From Sutterella sp. (GTDB lineage: Bacteria > Pseudomonadota > Gammaproteobacteria > Burkholderiales > Burkholderiaceae_F), in assembly GCA_019418605.1 (NCBI GenBank), contig DYBN01000035.1:1-64000 (forward strand): 64,000 nt of DNA, given 5' to 3'. Under the pieces are notes generated by a model. The model saw nothing but the letters and a program-made list of their open reading frames with translations, searched no databases and was not told the origin of the DNA. This document shows, one piece after another, positions 42,284 through 52,278 of the stretch. The position numbers and the translations under genes were made by a program. How positions within the stretch are numbered: the first letter of the stretch is position 1; the number at the start of each line of letters is the position of its first letter.

Positions 42284-44206
42284 CTACTTGGCGGCAGCTC
42301 CCTCGGCAGAGGCGTCCTCCTCGCTCTGCGGCTTGTACTCGTCGTTGAGCACCACGGCTTCATGCTTGGTGCGCAGGGCGTCGTAGTACATGCCCATGTC
42401 GGCGGGGCTAAACATCGAGGCAAGCTCCTGGGTGGTCATGATGACGTCCGTCTCCGATGCCTCGGGCGTCTGCGAGTTCATCACGTGGGCAATCTGAAAG
42501 CCCGAAGGCGTTCTCACGCCCACATAGGCGGGCAGATCCTTGGCCGGAACGCGCATGGCCGCATTGATGAGCTCAAAGCTCTGGCCCTGGGGATTGCCGC
42601 GCGAGAGCGTCATCGCTTCGCCAAAATCAACGCCATCAGCCTTGCCCGTTTTCAAGCTCTTTAAGAGTTCTTCGCCCTTGCCTGCGGCCGCCTCAAGCGC
42701 CCGGTCCTGGGTGAGGCGCGCAAGGATGTCCGTCTTGGACTCTTCAAAGCTCATGATGTGCGTCGGCCTAAACTCCTTGACGCGAGCTGCCACAAGCGTA
42801 TTGGGCGAGACTTCAATTGCCTGCGTGTTGCGCTTTTCACGCAGACACTCGTCGGCAAAGAGGCTCTCGACGACGTGCTGATTGATGATCTTCTTTAATT
42901 CGGGATCAGCCGGGCCTTCGGCCGTGAGCCCGTTGAGCGTCTCGTCCTTGAGGCCGTACTTTTCGATGACCGGTGCAAGCGTGTCGCTTTGCTCGTAGAC
43001 CAGGTTGCTGAAATTCTCAGCCTCTTCGGCAAAGCGCCGCTGGCTTTCCTGCTCTTGGTACAGACGCACGATTTCGTCGCGCACTTCGTCAAGCGGCTTG
43101 ACGCTTTCATCCTTGATGTCGGTGACCTTCACGATATGAAAGCCGAACTCGGTCTGCACGGGCCCCACGATGTCGCCCTTTTTGGCTTTGAAGACCGCCT
43201 CTTCAAAGGCGGGCACCATCATGCCGCGGCCGAAAAAGCCCAGATCGCCCCCGTCCTTGGCGCTTGCCGGATCGGCGGAATTCTTTTGGGCCAATTCGGC
43301 AAACTGATCAGGATTGCTCTGCAGCGTCTTGTAGAGCTCCTCGGCCTTTGCCTTGGCCTTGTCGACGCCCTCGGAGAGGTCAATGAGGATGTGGCTTGCG
43401 CGCCGCTCTTCAGCCGCGCGGAAGCGGTTGGGATTCTGGTCGTAGAAGGTCTTGATGTCTTCTTCAGAGGGCGTGACGTCGGCAAAAAGCTTGGGCGTGA
43501 GCACGACGTACTCGATGTCGATTTCATCGGGGCGCTCAAAGAGCTTCTGGTTGTCCGTCCAGAACTTGTTGGCGTCCTCGTCGCTTACCTTGATGTCCTT
43601 CACGAAGTCGGCGCTCGGCACCGTGTGAATTGCCATCTCGCGCTTTTCATTGAGAAGGTTGAAGAGCTCGACCGCGGTCGTCTTGGGCACGATCACCGAA
43701 CGGGTGACGCCTGAAGTAAGAAGCTCGCGCGCGATGTCGCCGCGCATGATCTGCACGAAGTACTCGTCGCTGTAGCCGCGGCTAGCAAGGAAGTTCTGGT
43801 AGCGCTCGGCGTTGAACTTGCCGTCTTCGACAAAGGCGGGCAGCGTCTTGATAAGTTCAATGGCCGTCTGCTCGCTCACTTCGACGTTCTCGCGGGTGAC
43901 TTCGCCCGCCAGGGAGCGCTCGTTCATCATGCGCTCAAGAAGCGCCACGCGGGCCTCACGCGACTCAAGCATGTTGCTGCGGAAGTTGTCGCCCAGACGC
44001 TGGCGCAGGAGTTCGAGCTGCTGGCGCTTTGCCTCGTCAAACTGCTGCGGCAGAATCGACACGTCGTCGACCTTTGCAATTGCGCCGTCGTCGCTGATCA
44101 TGCGGTTGTACGAATAAATGCCGGTGACGACAAAGCTGGGAATCACAAGAATCATGGCGATGAACATCAGCCAGCGCTTGTGATTGCGAAAAAGCTCAAG
44201 AAGCAT
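42284..44206 (-). CDS. ppiD: Periplasmic folding chaperone PpiD (SurA_N and rotamase)
   Basis: A membrane-anchored periplasmic chaperone that helps newly exported outer-membrane and periplasmic proteins. The 640-residue protein has one N-terminal transmembrane helix (WLMFIAMILVIPSFVVTGIY), a SurA-like chaperone domain, and a parvulin peptidyl-prolyl isomerase domain (RASHILIDLSEG...GDLGFFGRGMMVPAFEEAVF...TEFGFHIVKV) near residues 250-350, then a long helical C-terminal domain. AAGGAAA lies 6 bases before the ATG at 44206. Transcribed alone. The usual lon-hupB neighbours are absent. Confidence 0.94.
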   Translation of the reverse strand: MLLELFRNHKRWLMFIAMILVIPSFVVTGIYSYNRMISDDGAIAKVDDVSILPQQFDEAKRQQLELLRQRLGDNFRSNMLESREARVALLERMMNERSLAGEVTRENVEVSEQTAIELIKTLPAFVEDGKFNAERYQNFLASRGYSDEYFVQIMRGDIARELLTSGVTRSVIVPKTTAVELFNLLNEKREMAIHTVPSADFVKDIKVSDEDANKFWTDNQKLFERPDEIDIEYVVLTPKLFADVTPSEEDIKTFYDQNPNRFRAAEERRASHILIDLSEGVDKAKAKAEELYKTLQSNPDQFAELAQKNSADPASAKDGGDLGFFGRGMMVPAFEEAVFKAKKGDIVGPVQTEFGFHIVKVTDIKDESVKPLDEVRDEIVRLYQEQESQRRFAEEAENFSNLVYEQSDTLAPVIEKYGLKDETLNGLTAEGPADPELKKIINQHVVESLFADECLREKRNTQAIEVSPNTLVAARVKEFRPTHIMSFEESKTDILARLTQDRALEAAAGKGEELLKSLKTGKADGVDFGEAMTLSRGNPQGQSFELINAAMRVPAKDLPAYVGVRTPSGFQIAHVMNSQTPEASETDVIMTTQELASMFSPADMGMYYDALRTKHEAVVLNDEYKPQSEEDASAEGAAAK

Positions 44207-44452
44207 GTGGTTTCCTTCAATTGAATGGTGTGAAAGGTCGCTGCGGCGGCAAAACAATGCCGCTGCCGGCTCCTCTCAGCCCGCCCGCATCATGAACGCC
44301 CCGGCCCTAGCAATTAAAGGGGCGCAAAGGGGCAGCGGACAGGCGAGGCATTTTATCGCAGGGCGCGCCCGCCCTCAAAGCAACAATCAGCTCGCCCCTG
44401 CCCTCACGGGCGGCGGACTTAAACCTTGAAGCGCAATCCCCGACCGTCAGGC

Positions 44453-46234
44453 CTATTGCGGATTTGCCTCAATGCCGATGAGACGGAACGCATCGACGTC
44501 AAAAAGCCCCATATCGGTCACCTTGAGGTGGCCGATGACGGGAAGCGACAAAAAGCTCAGCGCCATCACGGGGTGAAGCGCTTTTGAGACATGCAGCACA
44601 TTGTGGGCCGCCTCAATGAAGCGGCTCTTGCTTTTTGCCGTTTCCACGGGCTGCGAGTCGGTCATGAGGCCGGCAATTTCCAGGGCAAGCGCGGCCTTTA
44701 CCTCTTCGTCCTGAACAAGGACCAAGCCTCCGGCCATCGCTTCGATCGCCTTGACGGCAGCAAGCATGTCGCCGTCGTTGTCGCCGACAACGACGATGTT
44801 GTGCGAGTCATGCGCCACCGTGCTTGCAATCGCGCCGTGAAAGGGGACTCCCTCATCGGCAAAGCCCGACAGGAGAGCAAGCCCCATGCGGCCCGTTGCG
44901 TGGTGGCGCTCGATCACGGCAAGCTTCAAAAGCCCCGGATTGTCGCAGCAGCGAATTTCTCCCTCGGAGGTGCGCTGCACCTTCATGTGCAGATCGTCGG
45001 TGATGAGGTCTCCAGGCCTGATGCCGATGACATGCACCACGGGCGAGGCGGACACGATCTTTAAATCGTCTTTGGCTACGGGCTTGATGTTGACGCAGCC
45101 GCGCACGCGGCTGTCGGAGGCGGCCGCGGGTTCGGGCGTTGTCATGGCGCCGTCTCGGGCAATGCAGCGGCCGGCAACGAAAGTTGCCTTGACATGAAAG
45201 TCGGTGAGATTGTCAATGACAACAAAGTCGGCGTCCATGCCGGGGGCCACCGCCCCCTTTGTTTTCAAACCGTAGTGCTGCGCCGTGTTGATCGTTGCCA
45301 TGCGCACGGCCTCGATCGGGTCGATGCCGCAGGCCACGGCGCGGCGCAGCACATGGTTGACGTGTCCGTGCGCGAGCACATCGTCGGGCGATGCGTCGTC
45401 GGTGCACAGGCACACAAAGCGGCTGTTGCGCGCCGTGACGGCGCGGCTTAACGCACTCACGTTCTGCCCGGCCGAGCCCTCGCGCATCTGCACGGCAAAC
45501 CCGCGCTCAAGCCTCTGGAGCATTTCGAGCCCGGTGCTGCATTCATGATCGCTCGTCACGCCGCAGGCGCGGTACGCGGAGAGCTCTGAGTCGGCCGTCA
45601 TGGGACTGTGGCCGTCGATGCGCTTGCCGCACGAGAGCGTCATCGCCGCCTTTTTGAGAAGATCTTCGTCGCCCGCAAGGACGCCCGGAACGTTCATCAG
45701 TTCGGCAAGACCGAGCACGCAATCGTCTTTGAGCAGCTCCTCGAGATCGGCGGCTGCAAGGCTTGCGCCCGCGCTCTCAAAGGGCGTAGACGGCACGCAG
45801 CTCGAGAGCATGAAGAAAATCGAAATCTCGGCGCGCCGGGCCTCTGCAATCATGAACCGAATGCCGTCAAGCCCGAGCACGTTGGCAATCTCGTGCGGGT
45901 CGGAAATGACGCAGGTGGTCCCGCAGGGCGCCACAAGGCGCGCAAACCGCACGGGCGTGACCATCGAAGACTCGATGTGGTCATGCGCGTCAATCAGACC
46001 CGGAATCACAAGCGCGCCCTTGAGGTCAATCACGTTTTTTGCGCGTGCCTTGAGATCCGAGCCGACATCAACAATGGTGCCGTCGACAACGGCAATCGAG
46101 CAGTCCTCGCGCACGCGGGCGTTGTAGACGTCAAGCACGCGGGCGTGCTCATAAAGAAAATCGCAGGGCACTCGGCCAAGCGCACAGTCAACCCGACGCC
46201 GCAAGGCTTCGACGGTGATGGCGGTTGTCGTCAT
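44453..46234 (-). CDS. ade: Adenine deaminase
   Basis: Converts adenine to hypoxanthine and ammonia in purine salvage. The 593-residue amidohydrolase has the Ade-type metal motif GLIDAHDHIESSMVTP, the PSTPFESAGA segment, DGHSPM with a ligand His, and LCTDDASPDDVL with the catalytic Asp, then the C-terminal adenine deaminase domain (TVAHDSHNIVVVGDND). The ATG at 46234 has GGAAG 7 bases upstream. It diverges from a TetR-type regulator 261 bases away, which may control it. No purine permease lies next to it. Confidence 0.94.
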   Translation of the reverse strand: MTTTAITVEALRRRVDCALGRVPCDFLYEHARVLDVYNARVREDCSIAVVDGTIVDVGSDLKARAKNVIDLKGALVIPGLIDAHDHIESSMVTPVRFARLVAPCGTTCVISDPHEIANVLGLDGIRFMIAEARRAEISIFFMLSSCVPSTPFESAGASLAAADLEELLKDDCVLGLAELMNVPGVLAGDEDLLKKAAMTLSCGKRIDGHSPMTADSELSAYRACGVTSDHECSTGLEMLQRLERGFAVQMREGSAGQNVSALSRAVTARNSRFVCLCTDDASPDDVLAHGHVNHVLRRAVACGIDPIEAVRMATINTAQHYGLKTKGAVAPGMDADFVVIDNLTDFHVKATFVAGRCIARDGAMTTPEPAAASDSRVRGCVNIKPVAKDDLKIVSASPVVHVIGIRPGDLITDDLHMKVQRTSEGEIRCCDNPGLLKLAVIERHHATGRMGLALLSGFADEGVPFHGAIASTVAHDSHNIVVVGDNDGDMLAAVKAIEAMAGGLVLVQDEEVKAALALEIAGLMTDSQPVETAKSKSRFIEAAHNVLHVSKALHPVMALSFLSLPVIGHLKVTDMGLFDVDAFRLIGIEANPQ

Positions 46235-46495
46235 GAAAAAACTTCCAACTTCCCCAAAGCCTCGCCGCAAAAAGCCCCGAAGGCCTTCCGCGGCAGGCTC
46301 AATGCAACAACGAAAGGCGTCCAAAGAAGGCGCCTTCCCTCAATTTCAGAGAGTGTAGCCCAAAGGCGATTGCGGAAGACGAACGCAAAATCAGGCGGCG
46401 CTGCACCCGCAAATTTTTGTAGTGTTCGCTATCTTTATGAGCTAAAATGCCCCGCAGCAATAATCAATGAGAGCGGCTATGGAGCTTTTTGCGAG

Positions 46496-47200
46496 ATGAC
46501 AGCCAAACAAGACAACGCCCCCGGAAAAGTCGAACAAGGCGGGCAGCGGCCCGCCTCCAAGGCGAGATCCCACGGCCGCCCGCGCACCTTTGACCGCGAC
46601 AAGGCGCTTGAGACGGCGCTGCGTATTTTCTGGCAGCTGGGCTACGAGCCGGCCTCGGTGGCCTCGATCTGTTCGGCCATCGGCATCAATCCTCCGAGTT
46701 TTTACTCCGCCTTCGGCAGCAAAGAGGAGCTCTTCATGGAGGCCGTGCGCTACTACGAAAAGACCTACTGGACGGGCGTGCTAAAGAGCTTTGAGAGTTC
46801 GAAGCGCCCGATTTCTCAGGCCGTGGCCGACTTCTTTAAAGAGGCTGCGCGCATTCTTCTCAATCCGAAGAACCCGAGCGGGTGCATGGTCGTGCTGGCC
46901 GCGGTCAACATCTCGCCCAAGGAAAAAAACATCGCCGCGCAGGTCAAGGACCTGCGCATGGACACGCGCAACTTCTTTGCCCGGCGGCTTGAGCGCGCAC
47001 GCGCCGAGGGCGAACTTGCAGCAGAGGCCGACATCGCGGCCCTGGCCGACTCGCTCAACATCTTTCTTGAAGGCATGTCGATTCAAGCCAAGGACGGCCT
47101 GCCGCTTGCACACCTGCTCAAGGCCGCGGACCTCGTGCCGCTCATTCTTGCCCCTTATGTCCTGGAGGATTCGTCAAAGCGCGCGCAGCCCCTTGCCTGA
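46496..47200 (+). CDS. TetR/AcrR family transcriptional regulator
   Basis: A 234-residue repressor. An N-terminal basic, disordered tail (about 30 residues) is followed by the TetR helix-turn-helix: TFDRDKALETALRIFWQLGY, then ASICSAIGINPPSFYSAFGSKEELF. The ligand-binding domain follows (to about residue 225) and has no recognisable specificity; its size and sequence resemble the AefR/AcrR-like group. The ATG at 46496 lacks a close ribosome-binding site. Its position, divergent from ade and upstream of the flavin-reductase-like gene, makes both plausible targets. Confidence 0.9.
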   Translation: MTAKQDNAPGKVEQGGQRPASKARSHGRPRTFDRDKALETALRIFWQLGYEPASVASICSAIGINPPSFYSAFGSKEELFMEAVRYYEKTYWTGVLKSFESSKRPISQAVADFFKEAARILLNPKNPSGCMVVLAAVNISPKEKNIAAQVKDLRMDTRNFFARRLERARAEGELAAEADIAALADSLNIFLEGMSIQAKDGLPLAHLLKAADLVPLILAPYVLEDSSKRAQPLA

Positions 47201-47331
47201 AGGATTTGACTGCGCGCACCCTTTGCCTTCAAACAACAATGTTTTGCCTGCTTTTTGCGTTTGGCCGCCCCGAGGCGGCAGCCGGCGCCTCAAGCGGCAG
47301 ACTTCTTCTTATTTTTGCGAGGTAATGAAAA

Positions 47332-47916
47332 ATGCCTGAACTTATTCCCGTTGAACTGCAAAACGTCTACCGTCTTTTCAATGTCGGCGGCACGGCTCTT
47401 GTGTCGGCTGCCTTCGAGGGCAAGGAAGACGTCATGCCCGCGACCTGGGTGTGCCCGCTCAACATTGAGCCCGCGCGCGTGACGGCCTGCATCGATTCGA
47501 CGCACTACACGCGCCCGCTCATTGAAAAAAGCGGCATGTTCGCGCTTGCCCTGCCGATGATGTCGATCGTCAAGGAGGTGATGGTGCTGGGCTCGGTGAG
47601 CCGCAACGACGACGATGCAAAACTTGAAAAGAGCGGCGCCAAGTTCTTCAAGATGCCGGGCTACGACATGCCCTTTGTCGAGGGTTGCGCCTGCTACTGC
47701 GTCTTCAAGGCTCTGCCCGAAGAGCACATCGCCAAAGCCTACGACCTCTTTATCGGCGAAGCCGTCGCGGCCTGGGCCGATCCGCGCATCTTCGACGGGC
47801 GGCACTGGCTCTTTGAGAAGGCAGACAAGTCGATGAGCACCCTGCACTATGTCGCCGGCGGCCACTTCTACGGCATCGGCCAGGTGACCGACGTGCCGGG
47901 CTACGACGACATTTAA
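47332..47916 (+). CDS. Flavin reductase-like (FMN-binding split barrel) protein
   Basis: A 194-residue protein of the flavin reductase domain family (flavoredoxin-like). Signs are the N-terminal VYRLFNVGGTALVSAAFEG with MPATWVCPLNIEPARV, where FMN binds, then THYTRPLIEKSGMFALALP and a conserved GHFYGIGQV end. Such proteins reduce or bind FMN using NAD(P)H; many in anaerobes are short electron carriers. A GAGG motif precedes the ATG by about 10 bases. It follows the TetR gene by 131 bases, so the regulator may control it. A terminator follows. Confidence 0.88.
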   Translation: MPELIPVELQNVYRLFNVGGTALVSAAFEGKEDVMPATWVCPLNIEPARVTACIDSTHYTRPLIEKSGMFALALPMMSIVKEVMVLGSVSRNDDDAKLEKSGAKFFKMPGYDMPFVEGCACYCVFKALPEEHIAKAYDLFIGEAVAAWADPRIFDGRHWLFEKADKSMSTLHYVAGGHFYGIGQVTDVPGYDDI

Positions 47917-47962
47917 GCCATCATCCCATCGCCCTGCGCGCGGTGCCGCGCGCACGCAAAAG

Positions 47963-48007
47963 CGCCGGCTTTGGGGCTTCACAAGAGGCCGCAGCCGGCG
48001 TTTTTTT
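47963..48007 (+). terminator. Terminator after flavin reductase-like gene
   Basis: CGCCGGC (47963-47969) pairs with GCCGGCG (47994-48000), followed by seven T. Confidence 0.82.
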
Positions 48008-48777
48008 GTCTCTCTCAAAGCGCTTCCTGCAGAGGGCGCAGCTTCACACATTGCAGATTTCGCACGATTGCCTCCCCTCCCTTGACCTAGTTCTTTCCCT
48101 GATTATTCAAATTTTGAATAGCGCCATTAAAAAACCCCTGAAAACAAAGGGCTTGTGAAAAATCCATCGGTTTTCTCGGATTTGCCGCGAGTTTTGCGCT
48201 TCTCGCCTGAAAAGTCTTTCGTCAGACTGGATTATCCCCTGCCAAGGCCATGTTTTCTCCTTTAGATTCAATGCACTTCAGATATGCCAAGCGGAGATTT
48301 TGCTGATTTTGCAAAATAGGATTCAAAAGAGGCCTTTTCAGCGCCTCTTGCGCTTCGTAATCTCTGTTGCGGCAAGAGCGAAATACGGACAAACGACAAA
48401 AAAGCTCATCGCCTTGCCGGAAAACTTCAGGAGATACCCGCATATGACCCCACGCACGCTTTCAGCCGCAAGGCCGATGTCGACGGCCTGAGCGCCTTCG
48501 GCCGCATCGAGCAGGGACTAAAAAAGGCGCGCTCTTGAGGCCGCCCTTTTTCCCGCAAAGGCGCCTTGAGGGGCTTTTCGCTTCACCTGCCCCAATCACG
48601 CGCAAGCACCTTTTCTCCCTCCCCGCCCGGCCGACACTCAGGCAATTCTGAACTTTCACGAACGCTGCGCCTTCGTCTTTGACAAGGCGACGGGAGGGCT
48701 TTTTTGTCCTGCTTGAAGGCCCCCTTCTCGCGTTTTTGAGCGCAGCGCACCGAGCACGTCGTTTCAAGGAGACTACG
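48008..48777. other. Intergenic region upstream of molybdoenzyme operon
   Basis: A 770-base gap. It holds an AT-rich dyad ATTCAAA-T-TTTGAAT (48105-48119) and TTGACC at 48082. Between about 48328 and 48537 a plus-strand frame is open and protein-like at its end (YDPTHAFSRKADVDGLSAFG... and a stop), but has no start and mixes frames, so it may be a decayed gene. No FNR box or molybdenum cofactor riboswitch was recognised. Confidence 0.4.
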
Positions 48778-51459
48778 ATGGACTTATCCCAGCTCACCAG
48801 ACGTTCCTTTTTGAAGGCATCAGCCATCACGGGCGCCACGGCAGGCATCGCGCAGATGACGGGAAACTTGATCCCGCAGGCGGCCGCGGCCGGCGCCAAG
48901 GCAGCCCCCGTCAAGGAAGAAACGCAAATCGTCAAGACCAGCTGCCGCGCCTGCATTCATGACTGCGCCGTGCTTGCCCACGTGCGCAACGGCCGCATCG
49001 TCAAGCTCGAAGGCAACCCCGAGAGCCAGATGAATCAGGGCGCGCTCTGCCCCAAGGGACTTGCCGGCATTCAGGCCGTCTACCACCCCAACCGCAACAA
49101 GTACCCCTTGATCCGCGTCGGCAAAAGGGGCGAAAACAAGTGGCGCCGCATTTCCTGGAAGGAAGCCATCGACATCATCGCCAAGAAGATTTGCGAAGTG
49201 ACCGACAAGTACGGCGCCGAGACGATTCTGTGCACGACGGGCGGCGGCGGCAACCCCTGCTTTGCCGGCATCCGGCGCCTTGCCAATGCGCTCGGCACGC
49301 CAAACTTCATGGAGCCTGGCTGCGCGCAGTGCTATTTGCCGCGCGTGCTCACGTTCGATCTGCAGTACGGCGGCCCCGCAACGAGCATCGCCGATGAAAA
49401 CGCGCTTGAGATCTACAACCCCAACACGCCCATGAAAAACATCGTGCTCTGGGGCGCCAATTCGGCCTACAGCTGCCCGGCGGGCGGCGGCCGCGCGCTC
49501 GTCGAGCTGCGCGCCAAGGGCGTCAAGACCGTCACGATCGATCCGCGCTTTGTTCCCGACGCGGCCAAGGCCGACGTGTGGCTGCCGATTCGCCCCGGCA
49601 CCGACGTCGCCCTCATGCTCTGCTGGATCAACTACATCATCGAGCACAACCTCTACGACAAGGACTTCTGCCTGAAGTGGACCAACCTGCCGCATCTCGT
49701 GGATCCCGACACCCACATGTGTCTGCGCGCCAAAGACTTCTTTGGCGAAGGCGGCGACTACGACCGCGTCGTCTGGGATGCCAAGACGGGCAAGGCCGCT
49801 CTTTTGCCCTATCCGTGGGACGACAAGCTCGATGCGGTTCTTGACGGCGCCTTTGAAATCAACGGCAAGACCTACAAGACGGGCTTTCGGCTTTTAAAGG
49901 AGCGCGCAAGCCAATGGACGCTTGAAAAGGCCGCCAAGGAATGCTGGCTTGACGCGGGCAAGATCGAAGAGGCCATCAAGATCTTTGCCGAAGGCCCCGG
50001 CGGACTTGTGCTTGGCGTTGCAACCGACCAGATCGTCAACTCGGGCCAGGCCGCGCAGGCCGCCGTCGTGTTAAACGCCATCATGGGCTACGTGGAAAAG
50101 CCGGGCACGCTGCTGCAGAGAAACCCGATCGGCGACGTGCTCAACCAGGGCCGCTACCCGGTTAATCCCGCCCCGAAGCTTCTGCCCAAGGGACAGCTCA
50201 AAAAGCGTCTGGGCGGCACCGAACACAAGGGGCTTTATCTGTGGGACGCCGCGCAGCCTGCGGCCGTGCTTGAAGCCATGGAAACCGGCAAACCCTACCC
50301 GATCAAGGTGTGGCTTGAGCGCTCGGGCAACAAGCTCACAGCCCTGCCCGAGCCTGAGCGCTGGGCCAAGGCTTCAAGAAACGTCGATCTGATCGTGCAC
50401 CTTTTTGTGTACCCGACGTCGTTTTCTCGCTACGCAGACATTTTGCTGCCGGCTACCGAATGGCTTGAGACGAACACCCTTGTCAACCACCTCAACAAGG
50501 TCTTTGCCCGCCAGGCCGTCACCCACACCTGGGAGACGGTCGACGAGACGCTCGTGTGGTCGCGCGTGGTCATCCGCTGCGCCGAACTCGGTCACAAGAA
50601 CGCGCAGCGCGCCTGCGACCCGAAGTTCATGGGCGAGGATCTTGCCTACTGGAAGACGATGGAGGAGCTGCTCGATCAGCGCCTGAAGACGGCGGGCCTC
50701 ACTTGGAAGACGATGCTCGAAAAAGACAACCCGCACACGTTCATGAGCTACGACGAGTGGAACCAGTACTACGTCTATCTGCAAAAGGACAAGGACGGAC
50801 TGCCGCGCGGCTTCAGAACGTCGTCCAAGAAAATCGACGTCTACGGCGACTGCTACATCACGCTCGGCCGCACGGGCAAGCCCTACGCCCGCGACGACGA
50901 TGTGGCGCCCGCGCCCAAGGACTACGATCCGCTGCCCTACTACCGGGCTCCGGCTGAGACGCCCTACAACGAGTACGGCAAAGAGTACCCGCTTGTCATC
51001 ACCAACGGCCGCATTCCGTTCTATCACCACGGCACGCTGCGCAACAGCCCCTACATGCGCGAGAAGTACCCCGTCCCCGAAGTCTGGGTCAATCCCAAGG
51101 ACGCGCAGAAATACGGCGTGGCCCAAGACGACTGGATTTGGGTGGAAAACAAGCGCGGCAAGATCCGCGGCGTGGCCCGCGTCACCGAGGGCATCCCGGT
51201 GGGCGTGCTCTACATGGAGCGCTTCTGGACGCCCGAGACGCTCGATACGCCCGACGAAGGCTGGAAGAGCGTCAACTACCAGATCCTCGCCCGCGCCGAC
51301 GGCCCCTACAACGACATTCTCGGGACCCATACGCTGCGCGGCATTCAGGTGAAGATTTACAAGGCCGAAGGCGCGCCCGAAGGCGTCTTCACCAAGCCCG
51401 AGCAGTTCAAGATCTGGCTGCCGCAACCCTCTGACCGGACCAAGGATGTGGAGTTTTAA
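48778..51459 (+). CDS. Tat-exported molybdopterin oxidoreductase, catalytic subunit
   Basis: An 893-residue DMSO-reductase-superfamily enzyme with bis-MGD cofactor, folded in the cytoplasm and exported by Tat (LTRRSFLKASAITG at residues 6-19). One [4Fe-4S] cluster is bound by Cys56, Cys59, Cys63 and Cys91 (CRACIHDC and CPKG). A Cys in PGCAQCYLPR (182/185) is the likely Mo ligand. Phrases such as YPLVITNGRIPFYHHGTLRN and MERFWTPETLDTPDEGW resemble the branch that includes acetylene hydratase, pyrogallol transhydroxylase and gut catechol dehydroxylases. The substrate is unknown. AAGGAG lies 6 bases before the ATG. It is first in an operon with the ferredoxin subunit and TorD. Confidence 0.92.
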   Translation: MDLSQLTRRSFLKASAITGATAGIAQMTGNLIPQAAAAGAKAAPVKEETQIVKTSCRACIHDCAVLAHVRNGRIVKLEGNPESQMNQGALCPKGLAGIQAVYHPNRNKYPLIRVGKRGENKWRRISWKEAIDIIAKKICEVTDKYGAETILCTTGGGGNPCFAGIRRLANALGTPNFMEPGCAQCYLPRVLTFDLQYGGPATSIADENALEIYNPNTPMKNIVLWGANSAYSCPAGGGRALVELRAKGVKTVTIDPRFVPDAAKADVWLPIRPGTDVALMLCWINYIIEHNLYDKDFCLKWTNLPHLVDPDTHMCLRAKDFFGEGGDYDRVVWDAKTGKAALLPYPWDDKLDAVLDGAFEINGKTYKTGFRLLKERASQWTLEKAAKECWLDAGKIEEAIKIFAEGPGGLVLGVATDQIVNSGQAAQAAVVLNAIMGYVEKPGTLLQRNPIGDVLNQGRYPVNPAPKLLPKGQLKKRLGGTEHKGLYLWDAAQPAAVLEAMETGKPYPIKVWLERSGNKLTALPEPERWAKASRNVDLIVHLFVYPTSFSRYADILLPATEWLETNTLVNHLNKVFARQAVTHTWETVDETLVWSRVVIRCAELGHKNAQRACDPKFMGEDLAYWKTMEELLDQRLKTAGLTWKTMLEKDNPHTFMSYDEWNQYYVYLQKDKDGLPRGFRTSSKKIDVYGDCYITLGRTGKPYARDDDVAPAPKDYDPLPYYRAPAETPYNEYGKEYPLVITNGRIPFYHHGTLRNSPYMREKYPVPEVWVNPKDAQKYGVAQDDWIWVENKRGKIRGVARVTEGIPVGVLYMERFWTPETLDTPDEGWKSVNYQILARADGPYNDILGTHTLRGIQVKIYKAEGAPEGVFTKPEQFKIWLPQPSDRTKDVEF

Positions 51460-51462
51460 ATC

Positions 51463-52056
51463 ATGACCCAGAAAACCTTAGTAATTGATTTAGACCGCTG
51501 CATCGGCTGCGGCGCCTGTGAAATTTCCTGCAAGATGGAAAACGACGTGCCGCTCGGCGTCTACTACAACCGCGTGCTCTCGATCGGCCCCATCGGCACG
51601 TTCCCCAACATCAAGCAGTACTTCCTGCCTTCGGTGTGCCAGAACTGCCGCGAGGCGCCCTGCGTGACGGTCTGCCCGACGGGCGCCTCCTACAAGACCG
51701 ACGACGGTCAGGTGCTCATCAACAAGGACAAGTGCATCGGCTGCAAGATGTGCATGGTCGCCTGCCCGTACGGCGCGCGCTCCTTTAACGAGGAGACGAA
51801 GGTGGTCGAAAAGTGCACGCTCTGCCGCCACCTGCAGGAGGTGGGCGAAGAGCCCGCCTGCGTGAAGGTCTGCTGCGCCAAGGCGCGCTTTTTCGGCGAC
51901 ATCGACGATCCCGAGAGCAAGGTCTCGAAGGTCGTCGCCGCAGCCGGTCCTGAAAACGTGCACTCGATGCCCGACAGCGGCAACAAGCCGAGCGTGCGCT
52001 ACATCCTGCACGCCAAGACCGGCCCGTGGCTTGCCAAGCCGCCGAAGATGCAGTAA
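51463..52056 (+). CDS. Four-cluster ferredoxin subunit (DmsB-like)
   Basis: A 197-residue electron-transfer subunit of molybdopterin oxidoreductases. Four Cys motifs predict four [4Fe-4S] clusters: CIGCGACEISC near the start, CQNCREAPCVTVC, CIGCKMCMVAC, and CTLCRHL...CVKVC. The linking order and the PTGASYKTDDGQV segment are typical of the DmsB/PhsB/NrfC group. There is no signal peptide of its own, so it must be exported as a passenger with the Tat-tagged catalytic subunit. It begins 3 bases after that gene. No membrane anchor subunit follows, so the electron donor is unknown; a soluble or diffusible carrier is likely. Confidence 0.94.
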   Translation: MTQKTLVIDLDRCIGCGACEISCKMENDVPLGVYYNRVLSIGPIGTFPNIKQYFLPSVCQNCREAPCVTVCPTGASYKTDDGQVLINKDKCIGCKMCMVACPYGARSFNEETKVVEKCTLCRHLQEVGEEPACVKVCCAKARFFGDIDDPESKVSKVVAAAGPENVHSMPDSGNKPSVRYILHAKTGPWLAKPPKMQ

Positions 52057-52278
52057 GTCCCATGCGGGCCGCAGAGGCACCCGCTGCGCTCTCTTAACCC
52101 TCTGAACCTAAAGAGAGCAAAGAGAGAGCAAAGCGCCCCGCCCCTTGCCGGGGCCGCCCTGCAGCCTTCACGCGGCCCTTCCGGGGGCTGATGCACGTGT
52201 CCCGCCCTTTTGCCGGGCGCGTGCGTCCCCCTTGTGAGGGCCGCAGCCGAGTCCAAAAACAAGAAAGACACACCAACC

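Noticed and set aside
45608..46495. N-terminal extension of the TetR frame opposite ade
   Set aside because: The extension overlaps adenine deaminase on the other strand and is low-complexity; the TetR domain begins after the ATG at 46496.
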